The notes below the pieces were generated by a model. That model was not told the DNA's origin. It saw nothing but the letters and a program-made list of their open reading frames with translations, and did no database searches. DNA of 64,000 nucleotides from Cerrena zonata (lineage: Eukaryota; Basidiomycota; Agaricomycetes; Polyporales; Cerrenaceae), in contig JASBNA010000002.1 in NCBI GenBank assembly GCA_038087015.1, forward strand, positions 372,001-436,000, read 5' to 3'. Below are positions 49,753 through 62,271 of the stretch, piece after piece (the stretch's first letter is position 1; every line of letters starts with the position of its first letter). The position numbers and the translations under genes were made by a program.

Positions 49753-52700
49753 ATGTTTTTCTATAACAAAAACGCCCAGTTCTCCAACCGCTATTTCAAT
49801 TCACAACTCTCCGCTCTCTGGGAGAATGCTCTTGACTGTTACACACAGAATGAGCCAGGCTCAACGTCGAACGAAACCAGTAAACACACCCGCGCCCTTG
49901 CGCAATACTACTATCATGCCGTCCAAATTGAAGATAAACCTAATGTTGCTATCTACCCCTTCTATGCAGAGTTTGACAAACCGAAGATCGAACGTATTTG
50001 TCAAGACGCCTCATTATTGACCCTGACAATCAAAAAAGGGTATGTTGATCTAGATCAACGTACTACTTGGATAACCAATGCGTAAGTTGGACCCTTATCT
50101 CTTGTATATATAGGCGAACTCATGTCTGTAGTGGAAGGAAGAAATCCTTGGCTGACATACGGGCTATCTTTTTGATCAAGAGTTCCAGCACAACATTCAA
50201 TTTGGAGGAGTCTGTCCCGAACTCGACCGGTCCTATCCCTAGCTCGACCCCATCTGATCCTGATCCACAAAGAAACTCTGGCCATCTTAGAGCAATGGTG
50301 CTGGATGTAACATGTGAGTATTGATTTTATTTCGCCTGCTGTTCTATACACTGAAATGATATGTCGCTTAGCCGCTAATCTTGTCACACTGAGACACGGC
50401 GATAAGGAGCTATTGATCTTGGAAACCGTCGGGGCCGCTGTCAAATTCTACCTCGAACAATATCTCCAGTTTCTCAAGACAACCTTCAACAATATCCTCT
50501 TCGATCTCCCACATTTTGGTGCTACTTCGTACGAGCCAAAGATTGAGTATGTCGCCGCCAGACATAAGCCAATGCGTGACTATCCACTCTACCACTATCC
50601 GTCAGATGGAAATATCACAATCATCAATCGGTGGTTCATTACAAACTGGACCGAGGTCAAAGGAAAGTACGGTCAATTCGAGATCGAATTTGGAACCCCT
50701 CAAGTCGAGCCATTGTATAAGAGTACAGTCGTTCTCACAATCAACATGCCTAGTATAACTTTCACTCCCAGTGACAGTACTGATAGGTGAGTTGGTACTA
50801 AATAGTATCTCTGAGCTCTAACTGATTCATACATTGATATCTGCATTTCATAGAAAAGATAACATCATCATTAAGGGTTGTGAAATGTCATTTATTGTCG
50901 AAGCTGTCGTAGGGGACTTCAATGTCACATTTGACTTGGAACCTAGTATGCTACATTTATTTCTTAACCTACACAATATATATACTAAATGATTATGCAA
51001 TTAGCATCGACTTGTCATACTGCATATTTCCCACCTTCGGAAGTAGCTCCACAGGACTTCCAACGTCTTATCGATGTGGTCAATGGAACGCGTGTTAAAA
51101 ACCTATTAGAGAGTCAGAGTCCCTCTCCGGATGTAATGCCAAGGGATCCCGAACCCCGTTCATTACTTGATTCTCCGTTCTCCGGTTTTCCTTTGTCAAT
51201 TCTCGATTCACACTTCAAATCAGTTCTTCCTCGAAGTTGGAGAAAAGGCGACTTCTCTGCTCAATCATTCAGTAGCTCAATTCAGTCTCCTCAAGATTAT
51301 GTTGCTCCCAAAGTGCATATCGTGATTACTGCCGAAACCTGCCGCTATCTCGCGCATGGGTATGCTCATATGAGAACATGCCATCACATTTTGCACTAAC
51401 CCCTGTTTCAACAGCAGTGATTCAGAGGCCAAGAAACTCGACAATGTACATGCTACAATTGAGCTGTCACTAGTGGTGAAGGACCATGAAGATCTATCCG
51501 ATAGCGAACAGAACCGTCATCGAGAATGTCTCGCCAATGCTGAGTATCGGCACTTGCAGGTCAAATTTGACAGTGCGTATGGCATTTTTGTTTGAGATAT
51601 GCAAACCGAGTATTGAGGTCTTGTTTTTGGTCCAGAAAACAAACATAGTTGCAGCTTGGTCACCTCCTCCAACATCTCTGGTGACGAACAGGAAATCCTT
51701 CAACGATACATTCTGGAATACTTGGAAACTCACTTGCAAGAAGAGAACCAAACGTTCAGGACATTCACCCCTAGCGCAGCCAGCAGACGCATTCCCGATA
51801 AAATCTATCACTTCGGAGAAAGCGCACTTATTCTTGTCTTTATGGGAATACAAGGCTCCTACCGGGATCCTTCTAGCGAGAAGATACCAACTGCCCCGAG
51901 ACCTGATCCCGGACAAAGCTTCATTCAAGCCATATGCCTTCGAGTCAGAGACCTTCTGAAACCTTCATGTGCTTATATCAATGCGTCTACGACACTCATA
52001 CCTAGCACCCTGGTCAAGGGGGAGTACCAAAGTCAAATTGACTTCGTGACTTGGAGAGACATAAATGGAACAGAGCTGAAGATGGATGACTTGAACTGGC
52101 AGTATTCTAGTGACAGCCTGTCTCTCAAAGGAGGCTCGTCACGCGTCCGAGGAGAGGGGAGGAAACCGAAGCTCTCTTTGAGCAGTACGATTTGTCCGTA
52201 TATCATATATGAGATCTACTGATAACATCTCCTTCCATAGGCACCACCAATAACAAAATCTCAGTCAATTTCGACCGTCAGGGATCCGTTCTATTCAATG
52301 TCCTCTACGAGGGTGAATCGGTGGTGAATCTCTCCCAGACCGAGGGTTGGCTCCGGCAGGTGTCTTGGAGGTACGGGACTTCCAATCATCTCTTTTCTCT
52401 TTTTCTTACAATTAGTACAGCCAAAAATCATCTGCAAAATGGTCTACTCCCGTCTCTATCGGACTTGATCTGACGGTGACACAAACACAGCAGACTAACA
52501 TTAATTGGTCAGACGTTCCTAGTGGACGGATGCACGGCCCAGTAGAATTCAAGGTTTCGGAAACTCATCGCAGGGTTGTTGATAGATTTACACAATTCCA
52601 AATAGGAGAGATTCAGGAATCCTTGAACAATATTGTGAACGGTTTCTGCAATTTGGCAGGTGCTGAAAACTCGGAGGCCGGTCGCAAATACTCCTCCGAG

Positions 52701-52793
52701 AAAGACAAACTAATCGTCTACTTCTATAGTACGTCATACCTTACCCAATTACCAGACCCATACTGATAAACATACCTAGCTCCCGTCCGCTAG
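49753..52793 (+). CDS. Paralogue C of unknown modular family, intact
   Basis: Third tandem paralogue. Ten exons (49753-50081, 50132-50313, 50372-50786, 50854-50945, 51005-51359, 51415-51572, 51636-52184, 52241-52370, 52421-52728, 52780-52793) sum to 2532 nt, 843 residues in one frame, with the same intron phases as B (2,1,2,1,2,1,1,2,1). The start at 49753 (MFFYNKNAQFSNRYFNSQL) aligns with the starts of A and B; an upstream in-frame ATG at 49702 is not conserved. Exon 2 has a Pro/Ser-rich insert (STGPIPSSTPSDPDPQ) missing from B. The end FYTPVR parallels FYSPAR of B. It converges on DRG2 with 111 bp between stops. Function unknown. Confidence 0.75.
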
Positions 52794-52904
52794 ACATTCA
52801 GCGATGCTTTGTGCATATTCAGAAGACGTTAGAAAAGGGTTACGAAAGATAGCAAGGTGGTACTAAAATACACGTTTGGCAGAACAACGAGTGAATTCTT
52901 GTGT

Positions 52905-54715
52905 TTACTTTGTAAATACTAGGAAATGTGTCAAAATAAGGCAATGCTTGATATTGAATGAACATACTAGATACAACATCCTCGTCTTGTACAAGGTGAC
53001 CGAGACCAACCTTCTGGGCGTGAGGGTTGAACTTCGAAGATTTCCCCTGACGGTTTACATGTTAGGATTTTTATCTATTAGAAACGCCGAAGATAGGGCT
53101 TACCCAGACAAGGGCATATCGGAAGTTAGCTGTGAGTGAACGATGTATACCGTTACATACGGCCTAATCAAAATATGAGATCACCGCGCTAAAATCGAGA
53201 TTGTTCACATTTACCTCAATAGTGGCACCTTTACGCAAACAGACAGGATCATTGAGGTCGGGCTGCACACCCCGCTTTTTGGTGTATATCCTCACTAGCC
53301 CGAGATCTGCCCACATTCGCTCAATGAGGTAGTCCAAGCTAGTTTGGGTAGGCAACGATAAGTAGAGTCAAGGGCCGGAGAAGTAAAATTACCTACTTGA
53401 GACCCATCTCACAACTGATGACGATTGTGTGGTCGTCATGTGCGAGCTTGTCCATTTGTTCTAGACTGATAGCGTCGATCTTGTTGTATACGTCTATCGA
53501 AGGGTAAAAGTTAGGGTCGAAGTGCAAGAATTCATTGAACCGGATACTCACATAGGCATGGCATGTATTTCCGCGTGCCAATCAGTACATCAATGAATTC
53601 GTCTGTCGTGATCTATGGCTCTTAGTGTATGACCGTTGTCGAAGTGAAGGTTTGACTTACATCTTCTCGAATCATGACATCACAATTGTGAAGTTTGTCT
53701 GTATACGATGAACATTTGCTCCAACGCAAATAACCAGGACGACTTACAACTTGCCAGAATCGAACGAATGGTCTTTTCATCTGTCTTAGTTAGCTTCACC
53801 GTAGCCGTTAGAGTAATCTAGAGAATTACTGAGTGTGTGATGTCTAGAAACGGTATATTAGTTCTGCTTACGCCGCCTGTTGTCTTTCTCTTGAACACCA
53901 CATCCGGTTTCTTCTTGTTTAACCGGATGCCGACAGCGTCCAACTCGATCTCGAGTAATCTCCGCTGTTCTTCTGACTTGGTAGCATCTAGCATGATCAA
54001 GATAAGGTCTGCGGTTTTGGCCGTGGAAACGACTTGACGTCCTCGTCCTCGACCTTGACTGGCACCCTCGACAATTCCTGGAAGATCGAGAAGTTGTATC
54101 CGGGCTCCCTGGTGGTCTATGACTCCAGGAATGGCCTGATCACATTGAACATTGGGTGTTTGACGTTGGAAGAGATGCCATACGTACAGTAAGAGTTGTG
54201 AACTCGTATGCGGCAGTTTCCGACTGTGTATGCGTGCATTTGCTGAGTAACGTTGATTTCCCTACCGAAGGAAAGCCTATCAGGGCAACTCGTGCATCTC
54301 CTGATTTCTGCACATCGAAACCTGTTCCTCCTCCGCTTGATTTGGTTGCTGGCTCCAGTAGTTGAGCACGGTAACGGGCAAGTTTTGCTTTAAGAAGACC
54401 TAAATGGTATTCCGTGGCCTACTTCCCTTTATGTTCAGGTATTTTCACGATGATACATCGATATCATGAGCTCTTACCTTGTTCTTCTGCGCTGTGCATC
54501 AAGGAAGGTGAGTGTTGGCGTATGCAGGTCTTGATACTCTGACTTACTCCTCGCCATCTCCTCTGTACAAGATTAGAGACCTCGTAAGCAATCTCTTCCC
54601 TAGAGAACTCGTCCTAACTCACCCTCAATCTCCTTGATCTACATTTTAACGGTTTGAATAAGATGAGCAATGAATATTTTAAATTAGATGATACTACCTT
54701 CTCTACGATACCCAT
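52905..54715 (-). CDS. DRG2: DRG2/Rbg2, developmentally regulated GTP-binding protein
   Basis: Cytoplasmic translation-associated GTPase that acts with a DFRP partner (Gir2 in yeast). It starts MGIVEKIKEIEEEMARTQKN at 54715. The N-terminus is spread over four tiny exons: 18 nt, 16 nt (54623-54638), 15 nt (54548-54562) and 14 nt (54478-54491). The GTPase motifs are G1 [10 protein letters not shown]3 [11 protein letters not shown] and G4 VYNKIDAIS. The C-terminal TGS part is reached through introns: [20 protein letters not shown], then [17 protein letters not shown], then the last exon closing DEDVVSIFTK at 52905. This end resembles that of animal DRG2, so the gene is complete. It diverges from the MAPKKK gene 255 bp away. 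Confidence 0.92.
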
Positions 54716-54970
54716 TGTTGTAGTTTGTTCTTGTATTCAACGCGACGAAGTATTTTATAGGTCGAGTTAGAATGGGATCCAATGAGAGGCAAGAAGCAAT
54801 CTGGTAGGAGGCTGCAAACCGATGAGAGCCAGGCACGGGGTGATCCCGAAAAGGAAGTTGCATAACTTATGATGCCAGTGAGTAGCTTGAAAGGCTTTTG
54901 GGCTTCCCCCATGTAGCTACTTACACGCTGCTTCTTGCCATCACCCTCCTTTTACCATTGACCCCCAGCC

Positions 54971-57900
54971 ATGAGACGACATACGCCAACTCTCTACACA
55001 CATCCAGAGGACGACGCTGATGATGAAGCAGACCTGTGGGCGGCACCGTCGTCTTCCAGGCACTCATACACGCCGCCTTCGACTATTTCGTCGTCCAAAC
55101 AAAGGTCTCGGACGCGTCAGAGGTCTACCCCTTCCGGAGGTCTACCTGGAACTCAACAAACTTCTGCTGCTAACCTCCACCGACCTAATTACTCTAACAT
55201 CTATAACCAGTTCGTGCGACGTTACCGATCCGGTCCAGGAGAAGAAGACTCTCGTAGCGATCCAGAAAGTCACTATTACAATCGTGGACTCGGGCAGCTG
55301 GTTGATGGGGAAGACAGTGATGACGATGAAAGTCGGAATATCTCACTTGGAATCAACGGGGAGACCCGCGGCAGGATAGGAGCTTTTATGCTCGATGCAG
55401 AACCTATCGAGCCAGAAACAGTGCAAGATCGAGAGCGTCTTGAGTGGCAAACGATGCTCGCTTCCGTTCTAGCTGGCGATGTACTTAAGGCAGAAAACAA
55501 TCGAATAGCGGTTGCCCTTAAGTCTTCAATGGAGGAAGAGAACAATATTCGGGCAAACATATGGCTCGGCGTCCGAGCGAAAGTCCATGGACGCACCGAA
55601 CGTGACGAACGGAGAAGACTCGACGAACGTAGAATCCGTGTTGTGGATGCTACAATAAACGATGTCCTTGTTTTTCGTGTTTCTGACCTACCACATAATT
55701 CCCCAGAATCACAAGCAGATCATGCTCTTCAGGAAGTCAATGCTGTCCTTCATCGACTAGACGTCGTCAACTCCCTTTACCCGAGTCTGCGAAGCGTCAC
55801 CGCTGATTATCCTACTATATCCAGCAACGAATTCCAATCTCGTGTTGACACTCTGAATACCTGGTCGACCGTTATCACTTCTCTTCGCCAACAAATATCT
55901 GTCTTGCGCAAATGGACCGGCAGTGAAACTCTAGATGTTTATCAACCTAATTCTTCACCTGCTTTACAGGGTGCTGACCCTTTACCCGATGGCATTGGAA
56001 CGGCCTTCGTTGATCGCTTGCTGAAGGAAGAATCCATCCAGCGACAGTTCGAGAAAGGTGCCATGACTACAATTCATGCCCTTGTGGGAACAACCCGCGA
56101 CGCACACGTTAATTTAGCACCTATGTTCCGTACAATGAACTTGCCTTCCTTTGAGCGAGAACTGGTCCCTCTCGTTTCCTTTCTCACTAATTTGGCACAA
56201 GCCGTTCTTCGTGTTCGCCTGGATTATGCTCAGAAACTGAAGAATCCCGACATCCTTATTCTTGATCAATTGACAGAGGATTTGAAGGTCAAGATTGGTT
56301 TCGCGTGTACTCTCAAAAGACAGTACGAAGCCTTCCTGGTACCTGATCCAGGTGGGAACTGGAAACTTCCTCCATGCATTAGCGAAGACTATGATTCCGT
56401 GATCTTGGAAGCTCTAACATTTTTCTTCAAACTTATACACTGGAAATTGAAGAGTGGCGCCAAAGGGCTCTACTTCAAGGAGACCGATTTCATTGAGGCT
56501 CAGTGGGCCACTTTCAGTGATGTCAGTCTGACTATCCCAGGCGGTGCCACCCTTGTTGCCGAGCAACTCTGGTAAGACCCTGCACTGAACGACTTAGATT
56601 GTTGGCTCATTATCTCGTTACAGCGCATTGACCAATAAATTGATGGTCCGAGTTACGAATTATTTTGATACTCAGATACGTATCCCTCTTCCGGAAGAGG
56701 ACTACACCGATGTCAGCCAACCGAACGGATGGGGTCGATCCCCTTTTCAGATTCACATGAAGTCTGGAGCTATCAACGAACGTCCCATGTCAAATGAGCA
56801 GGTCATTGGTTGGTATGGGAAGATTCTCGACGGTGTTAAACAACGGTACAGAAAGCTGCAACGTCTAACACGGTATGTATGTTTCATCATTCTACTGAGA
56901 TCACCGTAATCTTATGGATTGATCAGTGTTTTGAACCACCGACTATCTAACTCGGCAGAGTACGACTTGGAAACCGTTCCGATAGACCATTTCATGGCCG
57001 CCCTTGTGGAGACAGACCATTGTCTAATCTATACGCAGTCTTTCGAGGAAGAAGGTATCTATATTATCGCATCTCAGTCTCTCCGGGAACGTCCAGACAC
57101 CGTGCGCCGTATCTTTATGGAAGCATTCCAAGTGAATGAATCTGATGAACATTGGTTTATGGAGAGCGGGGAGTTGGACCGAAGTGAAGAAGATGATGCT
57201 AATTATCTCCTTATTGCATCACCTCTCGAACGTTTCATATGGAATGGCCCTGTCGTAGTGCTCCCGTTCCATAAGTTCGACTTGAAGTTAGCAGAGAATA
57301 GAGTCCGGCTCGTCTCCGACGGATCTCAACACCGTCTAGCCTTGACAAAGAGACAATTCACAGAGCTCTTTCTGCTGTTTGACGAAGATGGCGAGCCTAT
57401 CGAATCTCCTCTATCACCACCACCATGTATCATCGAACAGCAAGCTCATCTTCCTTCGGTCAACCACGAGCTACGCAAGATTAGTCGGGCTACCAATCGA
57501 CTAGCCGAATCGATTGTTGGATCCATACACCACGTTCGGAAGGCCCTACGCGACGCATACGGATATCAGGAATTGTTGGAAAACTGGTATAGCTTTGCTT
57601 CGGAACACGGTCAACATGTTCAAAAGGATATGGACCGCAATATGATGCTGAAGTTCAACCAGTTACTGATCAAACTCGCAATTTCATGGGTTGCCTTCAT
57701 CTGCGACGACTGCGACCCGAACGACCGCAAAACATTCAGATGGGCCGTGATGGCACTCGAGTTTACGTTACATCGTACCCGGCGTAACAATATTCTTCAT
57801 CTTCCCAACGACGAATTCGAGATGTTGCGTCAAAAGGTGGCTAGTTGTATGTCCCTCCTTATCAGCCACTTCGATATTCTTGGAGCGCGGTCAACTCTTG

Positions 57901-59429
57901 AAGCCAAGAAGGAAAAGGAACGACAAGACGAGCTGTTGAGGGCCCAGGTTTCCAGGACTCTAAACCCCGATGAGGAGATACTAGCATCTATCGAAGATCA
58001 AGCAGGTCCTCTGGCGTACACTGACCCTGCTATGCGCATGTTCTGGGATCGAGCATCGAGGGCTATACGAGGTCTTGAGGAGCAGCGCGTTAGTGTTGGT
58101 TTGGGACAACCTAACATTGGACGTGTATTGGATGAGGAGAAACTGGTCGACCGTTCTTTGGTCTTCCTTGCAGGTTCGAGATCGAACGTATCCATTCGAT
58201 GGCAGCAAGGTCGATTCATCGGTGCAGGATCGTTTGGCTCAGTGTACCTTGCTGTCAATCTGGACTCGGGGTCGCTGATGGCTGTGAAGGAGATCAAGTT
58301 CCAAGAGATGGCTGGGCTGTCTAGCTTGTACAGTCAAATAAAGGACGAGCTGGCCGTCATGGAGATGCTTCATCACCCGAATGTCGTGGATTACTATGGC
58401 ATCGAAGTACATCGAGATAAGGTGTATATATTCGAAGAATATTGTCAAGGTGGTAGTCTGGCTGCGTTACTGGAACATGGTCGAATCGAAGACGAGGGTA
58501 TATTGCAAGTCTATACAATGCAACTACTCGAAGGTCTCGCGTATCTACATTCTAAAGGTGTTGTTCACAGGGATATCAAACCAGATAGTAAGTCCTCCCT
58601 CCGATATTCATATCGCTCAATATACTCATATTGTTTCAGATATCTTGCTTGATCATATGGGAGTAATCAAATACGTGGACTTCGGAGCTGCAAAGATCTT
58701 AGCCAAGAACCAACGGTCAATAGCTCGCTCCAGACGTTCCAGTGAAGGATCCCAAACGCCCATCCTAGGGGGTTCTACGAACAATAGTCTCACAGGAACT
58801 CCCATGTACATGTCGCCAGAAGTGATCAGAAACAACAAACGTGGTCGACATGGTGCTATGGATATTTGGTCTTTAGGTTGCGTTGTGCTGGAATGTGCGA
58901 CTGGTCGTAAACCTTGGAGCAATCTCGACAACGAATGGTGAGTTTCTATTATATATGTATATGACCTCTCATTGAAAAATTTGCTAGGGCGATTATGTTC
59001 CATATTGGTGTTGCAACACAACACCCGCCACTGCCAGAGCCGGGCCAAGTGAGCGATATAGGAATAGACTTCATTCGAAAATGCCTCACCATCGATCCAA
59101 TGGAACGACCTACTGCGACGGACTTAATGGATCACCGATGGATGCGAGACTTTTCTGAAGCTCTTCGAAGTTATGAGGAGTCTGAACTATCACATAGTCC
59201 TCCTGCAGCTATGCCTTCCGAGTCTACCTACCAATCAGCGACAGTTGCTCGCCAAGCTGCTATCATTCAGGAGAAACAGGTCGAGGCAATTCAGTCAATT
59301 ACTCCTACTATTTCCCCACTCGATACACCACAGAACTCTGACCCCATACCCGATTTTGATGGCCTGTCAATTGTCGCAAACCCGCTCATATCGCCCGACA
59401 TTGACGACTTCCCACCAGAATACCAGTAG
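54971..59429 (+). CDS. SSK2: HOG-pathway MAP kinase kinase kinase (Ssk2/Ssk22/Wis4 type)
   Basis: Serine/threonine kinase that receives osmotic and oxidative stress signals from the Ssk1 response regulator and phosphorylates the Pbs2-type MAPKK. Five exons (54971-56571, 56624-56872, 56927-58587, 58640-58937, 58988-59429) sum to 4251 nt, 1,416 residues, normal for this class. The long N-terminal regulatory half has a disordered acidic start and family-specific helical blocks. The kinase domain near the C-terminus has GAGSFGSVYLA (glycine loop), MAVKEIKF (catalytic Lys), VVHRDIKPDN (catalytic loop, split by an intron), YVDFGAAKI (DFG) and GTPMYMSPEVI (APE-type). All catalytic residues are present. 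Confidence 0.93.
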
Positions 59430-59907
59430 TAGCGAAAGTTTGACTGGGAAGACTTTAGCGAAAGTAACGCTTTGGATGGGTTTTTGTAACTTCATGTTTT
59501 CTTTGCCAAGTCGTGTTTTCCATCGGACTCTGCTTTCTATGTCATTTTTGTGTATGTAGACTGTAGCATAATATCCTTTTTTGTATGTATCTCTCAATCT
59601 AGTTCATAGTCGCACTCACGGCTAATCATTCACGAATTTTATATCAATATTGCTTGCATTCACTACCTATCTTCCAGTTACTGGTCCTTGCGTGGAAATG
59701 GAATGATTGTATGGGTATTAATCAAGAAGGTACAAGCATTTATGAGGCGTAAGACTTTTTTCAACATCACCCTGAGTGGGTTTATTAGTCATACACAAAT
59801 TCTGCAGGCATAGTACCATTGAGAAAAACTTCCATGTTTGCACGATGAGTAGTATAGCCAGGTAGCTCGCCGTGAACGTGGTGCTTGAAATACTTCCAAG
59901 CTAGCCA
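59430..59907. other. Intergenic, nothing recognised
   Basis: 478 bp between the convergent MAPKKK and first F-box-like gene: AT-rich 3' UTR-like sequence. No gene or repeat seen. Confidence 0.5.
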
Positions 59908-61339
59908 TTAGTAGATACCGTCATCAAACATCTCTACTGCCTGTTCCATTGTCAACTGGATAATTTCATCCTCTGCCTCTTCGTCCGAATCCGGATCCGA
60001 ATCCCCTTCACTCATCTCTAGATTTTGATCGTCGCTCTCGGGAGTATTCTCTGCTGTCGGTACCGTGATGAATCGTGATGACCATAAGATAACTCGAGGA
60101 TCAATCAGGCTTACCATTAGAAGAAGAATCCTCGGCAGGAGAGTCGAGAAAACTAAACATTTGGTTTTCATCCAATTCCTGCCAGCTCTCTTCACGTCTA
60201 AACATATGGTTTGGGGTGCTTACAAAGCACATGTCAAGCATATGATGGGTGCGGATGTCGTCCTCAGGTGGGCAGACGAAAGGCAGGTTAAGGAGATTCC
60301 TAAGAGATATATCGAAAAAACGAACGTTAGGGTGGTTGTACTCGGGGTGGATTTTTCTTTCATTTGCATATCGTTCATGAGTCGGGTCGGCAGTGAGAGA
60401 AGGAGCCCACACGTCTAAAAGCCCCACGAAGTCCTTTGGAAGTGACAGGAGAAGATTTCGCGCACTCGACCAATCATCATTCAGAACGATATGAAGGTCG
60501 GGCGGCTGTTGAATGAGATTAAGGATAAGCTTTCTAAACCCCTCCTTAGTCCTTTCGCCTCGGAACCATATTCCGATATCAATACGAAGACTTGTTAGTC
60601 TTGGGTCGATGCTGTCCAAGAAGGGAAGACCTTGGAAGGTTTCTGGGTGAGCGCGAATTTGGTTGATGTGATGTTCTTTCAAATCGAGTAGACATGAAGG
60701 TAAGGCCGATAACTCACGACCACGATCCATGGTCAAAGTGAGTGACGTAATGTTTGGAATCGATGAGAAAATACGGGAGGAAGCAAAAGGATTGCGAGGC
60801 CCTGTATCATCGTGAGATGGGTGAGATATCTTTAAATTGGTGATGGAAGTAGCAGATCTCATAGCATCATCAGAGATTTCAAACCTTCGGACACCATCTT
60901 TCCGAAATTCATATAACCATGCAGTGAAGACCGGAAGGAAGGATATGGACCTGAGATTTGAACATCGTGTCAGAAGATAGGAAATGCCTTCGTTCGTCGA
61001 TAGGTCACATTCGTCAAGGACGTAGAATGAGAAAGTCAGCCGGTTGACAAAGGAATGATAACTTGGTTTGTTCTGTAGTGTCCTAATCAAGGCGGGCAGT
61101 TGTCCTACTCGACGCAGAACGATGTCATTGTATAAATAGCGTGTTGCAATGGGGTTCCAACTGCGACACATAACAGTAAGGGACTTCCAGGTCCGGAGGG
61201 ACCGACACCAGAGAGAACGTGGTCCAGAGTGTAGCGCTGGGTCCAGAAGGTCCTCAGGGGGAGTCAGATGGTCGAAAATCCTTTGTAGATGTACGCCGCG
61301 CAGACGTGATATTAAGCTATAGTTTTTATAATGGATCGG
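59908..61339 (-). CDS. F-box-like protein, paralogue 1 (first exon uncertain)
   Basis: Two exons, 60115-61339 and 59908-60053, give 457 in-frame codons. A weak F-box-like start (VHLQRIFDHLTPPEDLL, then SLWCRSLRTWKSLTVMCRSW) is followed by a leucine-rich, LRR-like region (LTFSFYVLDECDLSTNEGIS, SIPNITSLTLTMDRG) and an acidic tail, DEEAEDEIIQLTMEQAVEMF. This is the usual plan of Agaricomycete F-box families that present substrates to SCF ubiquitin ligases; no specific target can be named. It is a diverged tandem copy of the gene at 62272-63995. A splice acceptor CTCTAG at 61340 starts the first exon shown, so an upstream exon is needed. The best in-frame donor lies in the DUF6589-like frame at 61391. 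Confidence 0.65.
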
Positions 61340-61366
61340 CTAGAGATCGGATGTTAACATAGGAAC

Positions 61367-61891
61367 CTAACAGAAGCCGAACAAACTAACTGCTGATAAC
61401 ATGTAGGAAGGACGGCGTGCAAGCATAATATCGGCAGGGTCTTGTACGTACTTCGGACTCCGTGTTCGCAAGAGTTCCATGGTCATCGTAGTGATCGCAG
61501 GTAGGGCAGGCTTTATCGTGAGATACGACTGTGTCGTGGAGAACATTTGTTTCTCTTCCTCCGAATCCTGAGGTCGCGATATATGATCGTTCAACACTTC
61601 CCCAATAATTTGACCGAATGTACGAGTTTCACGACCCTGTAACAGACTTTCGAGCGACGCCGCATGTAGCGGAGATCTATCGACTACGTCGCCATCGGAA
61701 TCTAAGCATCGAAAATACTCCCACAGAAAGTCAGCGAGTGACATGTCATAAGTTCCAATGATCTCTTGAAGAATGAGATCCATTTTCTGACGGTTCGTCA
61801 TCGATTGCTGATAATCCATAGAGGGCGGTCGCGAGGGTATAAGCTGGGGAATTCGCAGGTGGCTCGAGGAGGTCAAGTTCCAATTCCACAA
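61367..61891 (-). CDS. DUF6589-type N-terminal fragment, possible first exon of the F-box gene
   Basis: A 174-codon frame with QKMDLILQEIIGTYDMSLAD, a FLWEYFRCLDSDGDVVDRSP block and MFSTTQSYLTIKPALP. From memory this looks like the N-terminus of DUF6589-containing proteins, a large, probably transposon-derived group in mushroom genomes whose full proteins are many times longer; a domain search is needed. The rest of such a protein is absent here. Either it is a truncated relic, or it is spliced at GCA/GTTAGT (61391) across a 51 nt intron to the F-box exon at 61339, both phase 0. The start may be 61891 or the internal Met at 61819. Confidence 0.5.
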   Translation of the reverse strand: MWNWNLTSSSHLRIPQLIPSRPPSMDYQQSMTNRQKMDLILQEIIGTYDMSLADFLWEYFRCLDSDGDVVDRSPLHAASLESLLQGRETRTFGQIIGEVLNDHISRPQDSEEEKQMFSTTQSYLTIKPALPAITTMTMELLRTRSPKYVQDPADIMLARRPSYMLSAVSLFGFC

Positions 61892-62271
61892 AGCGCGACG
61901 CGTATTTTCGAGATTTCACAATTATTGATTGCCGGCTCAAGAGGCGTTACGTCCAAATTGCGACGAGATCCTACACCTAACATACTTATTAGCGGCCCCA
62001 CTTTGGTTCACCCCTCCATCGCACTTGGGAGACAAACGCACTGGTAACTGAAGTGCACATCGATATTTTGACAGAAGGTTCAGAGTCTTGTGAATTTAAA
62101 GTAAAGTCTGAGAGGTCCCAATATGGTAAGACGAATGGTGCTTTTGCCAAACATTAGCAAACTACATTTGCTGTTCAGTATGAACGTTCTCAGTAGTACA
62201 GCAGTGATGATCAAGACTGAAAAAACTAGAATCGAAGTTTACAGCCACATTGGGCATGCAGCCATATTCAC
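61892..62271. other. Intergenic, nothing recognised
   Basis: 380 bp upstream of the DUF6589-like frame and downstream of the second F-box-like gene. No gene, repeat or clear promoter element. Confidence 0.45.
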
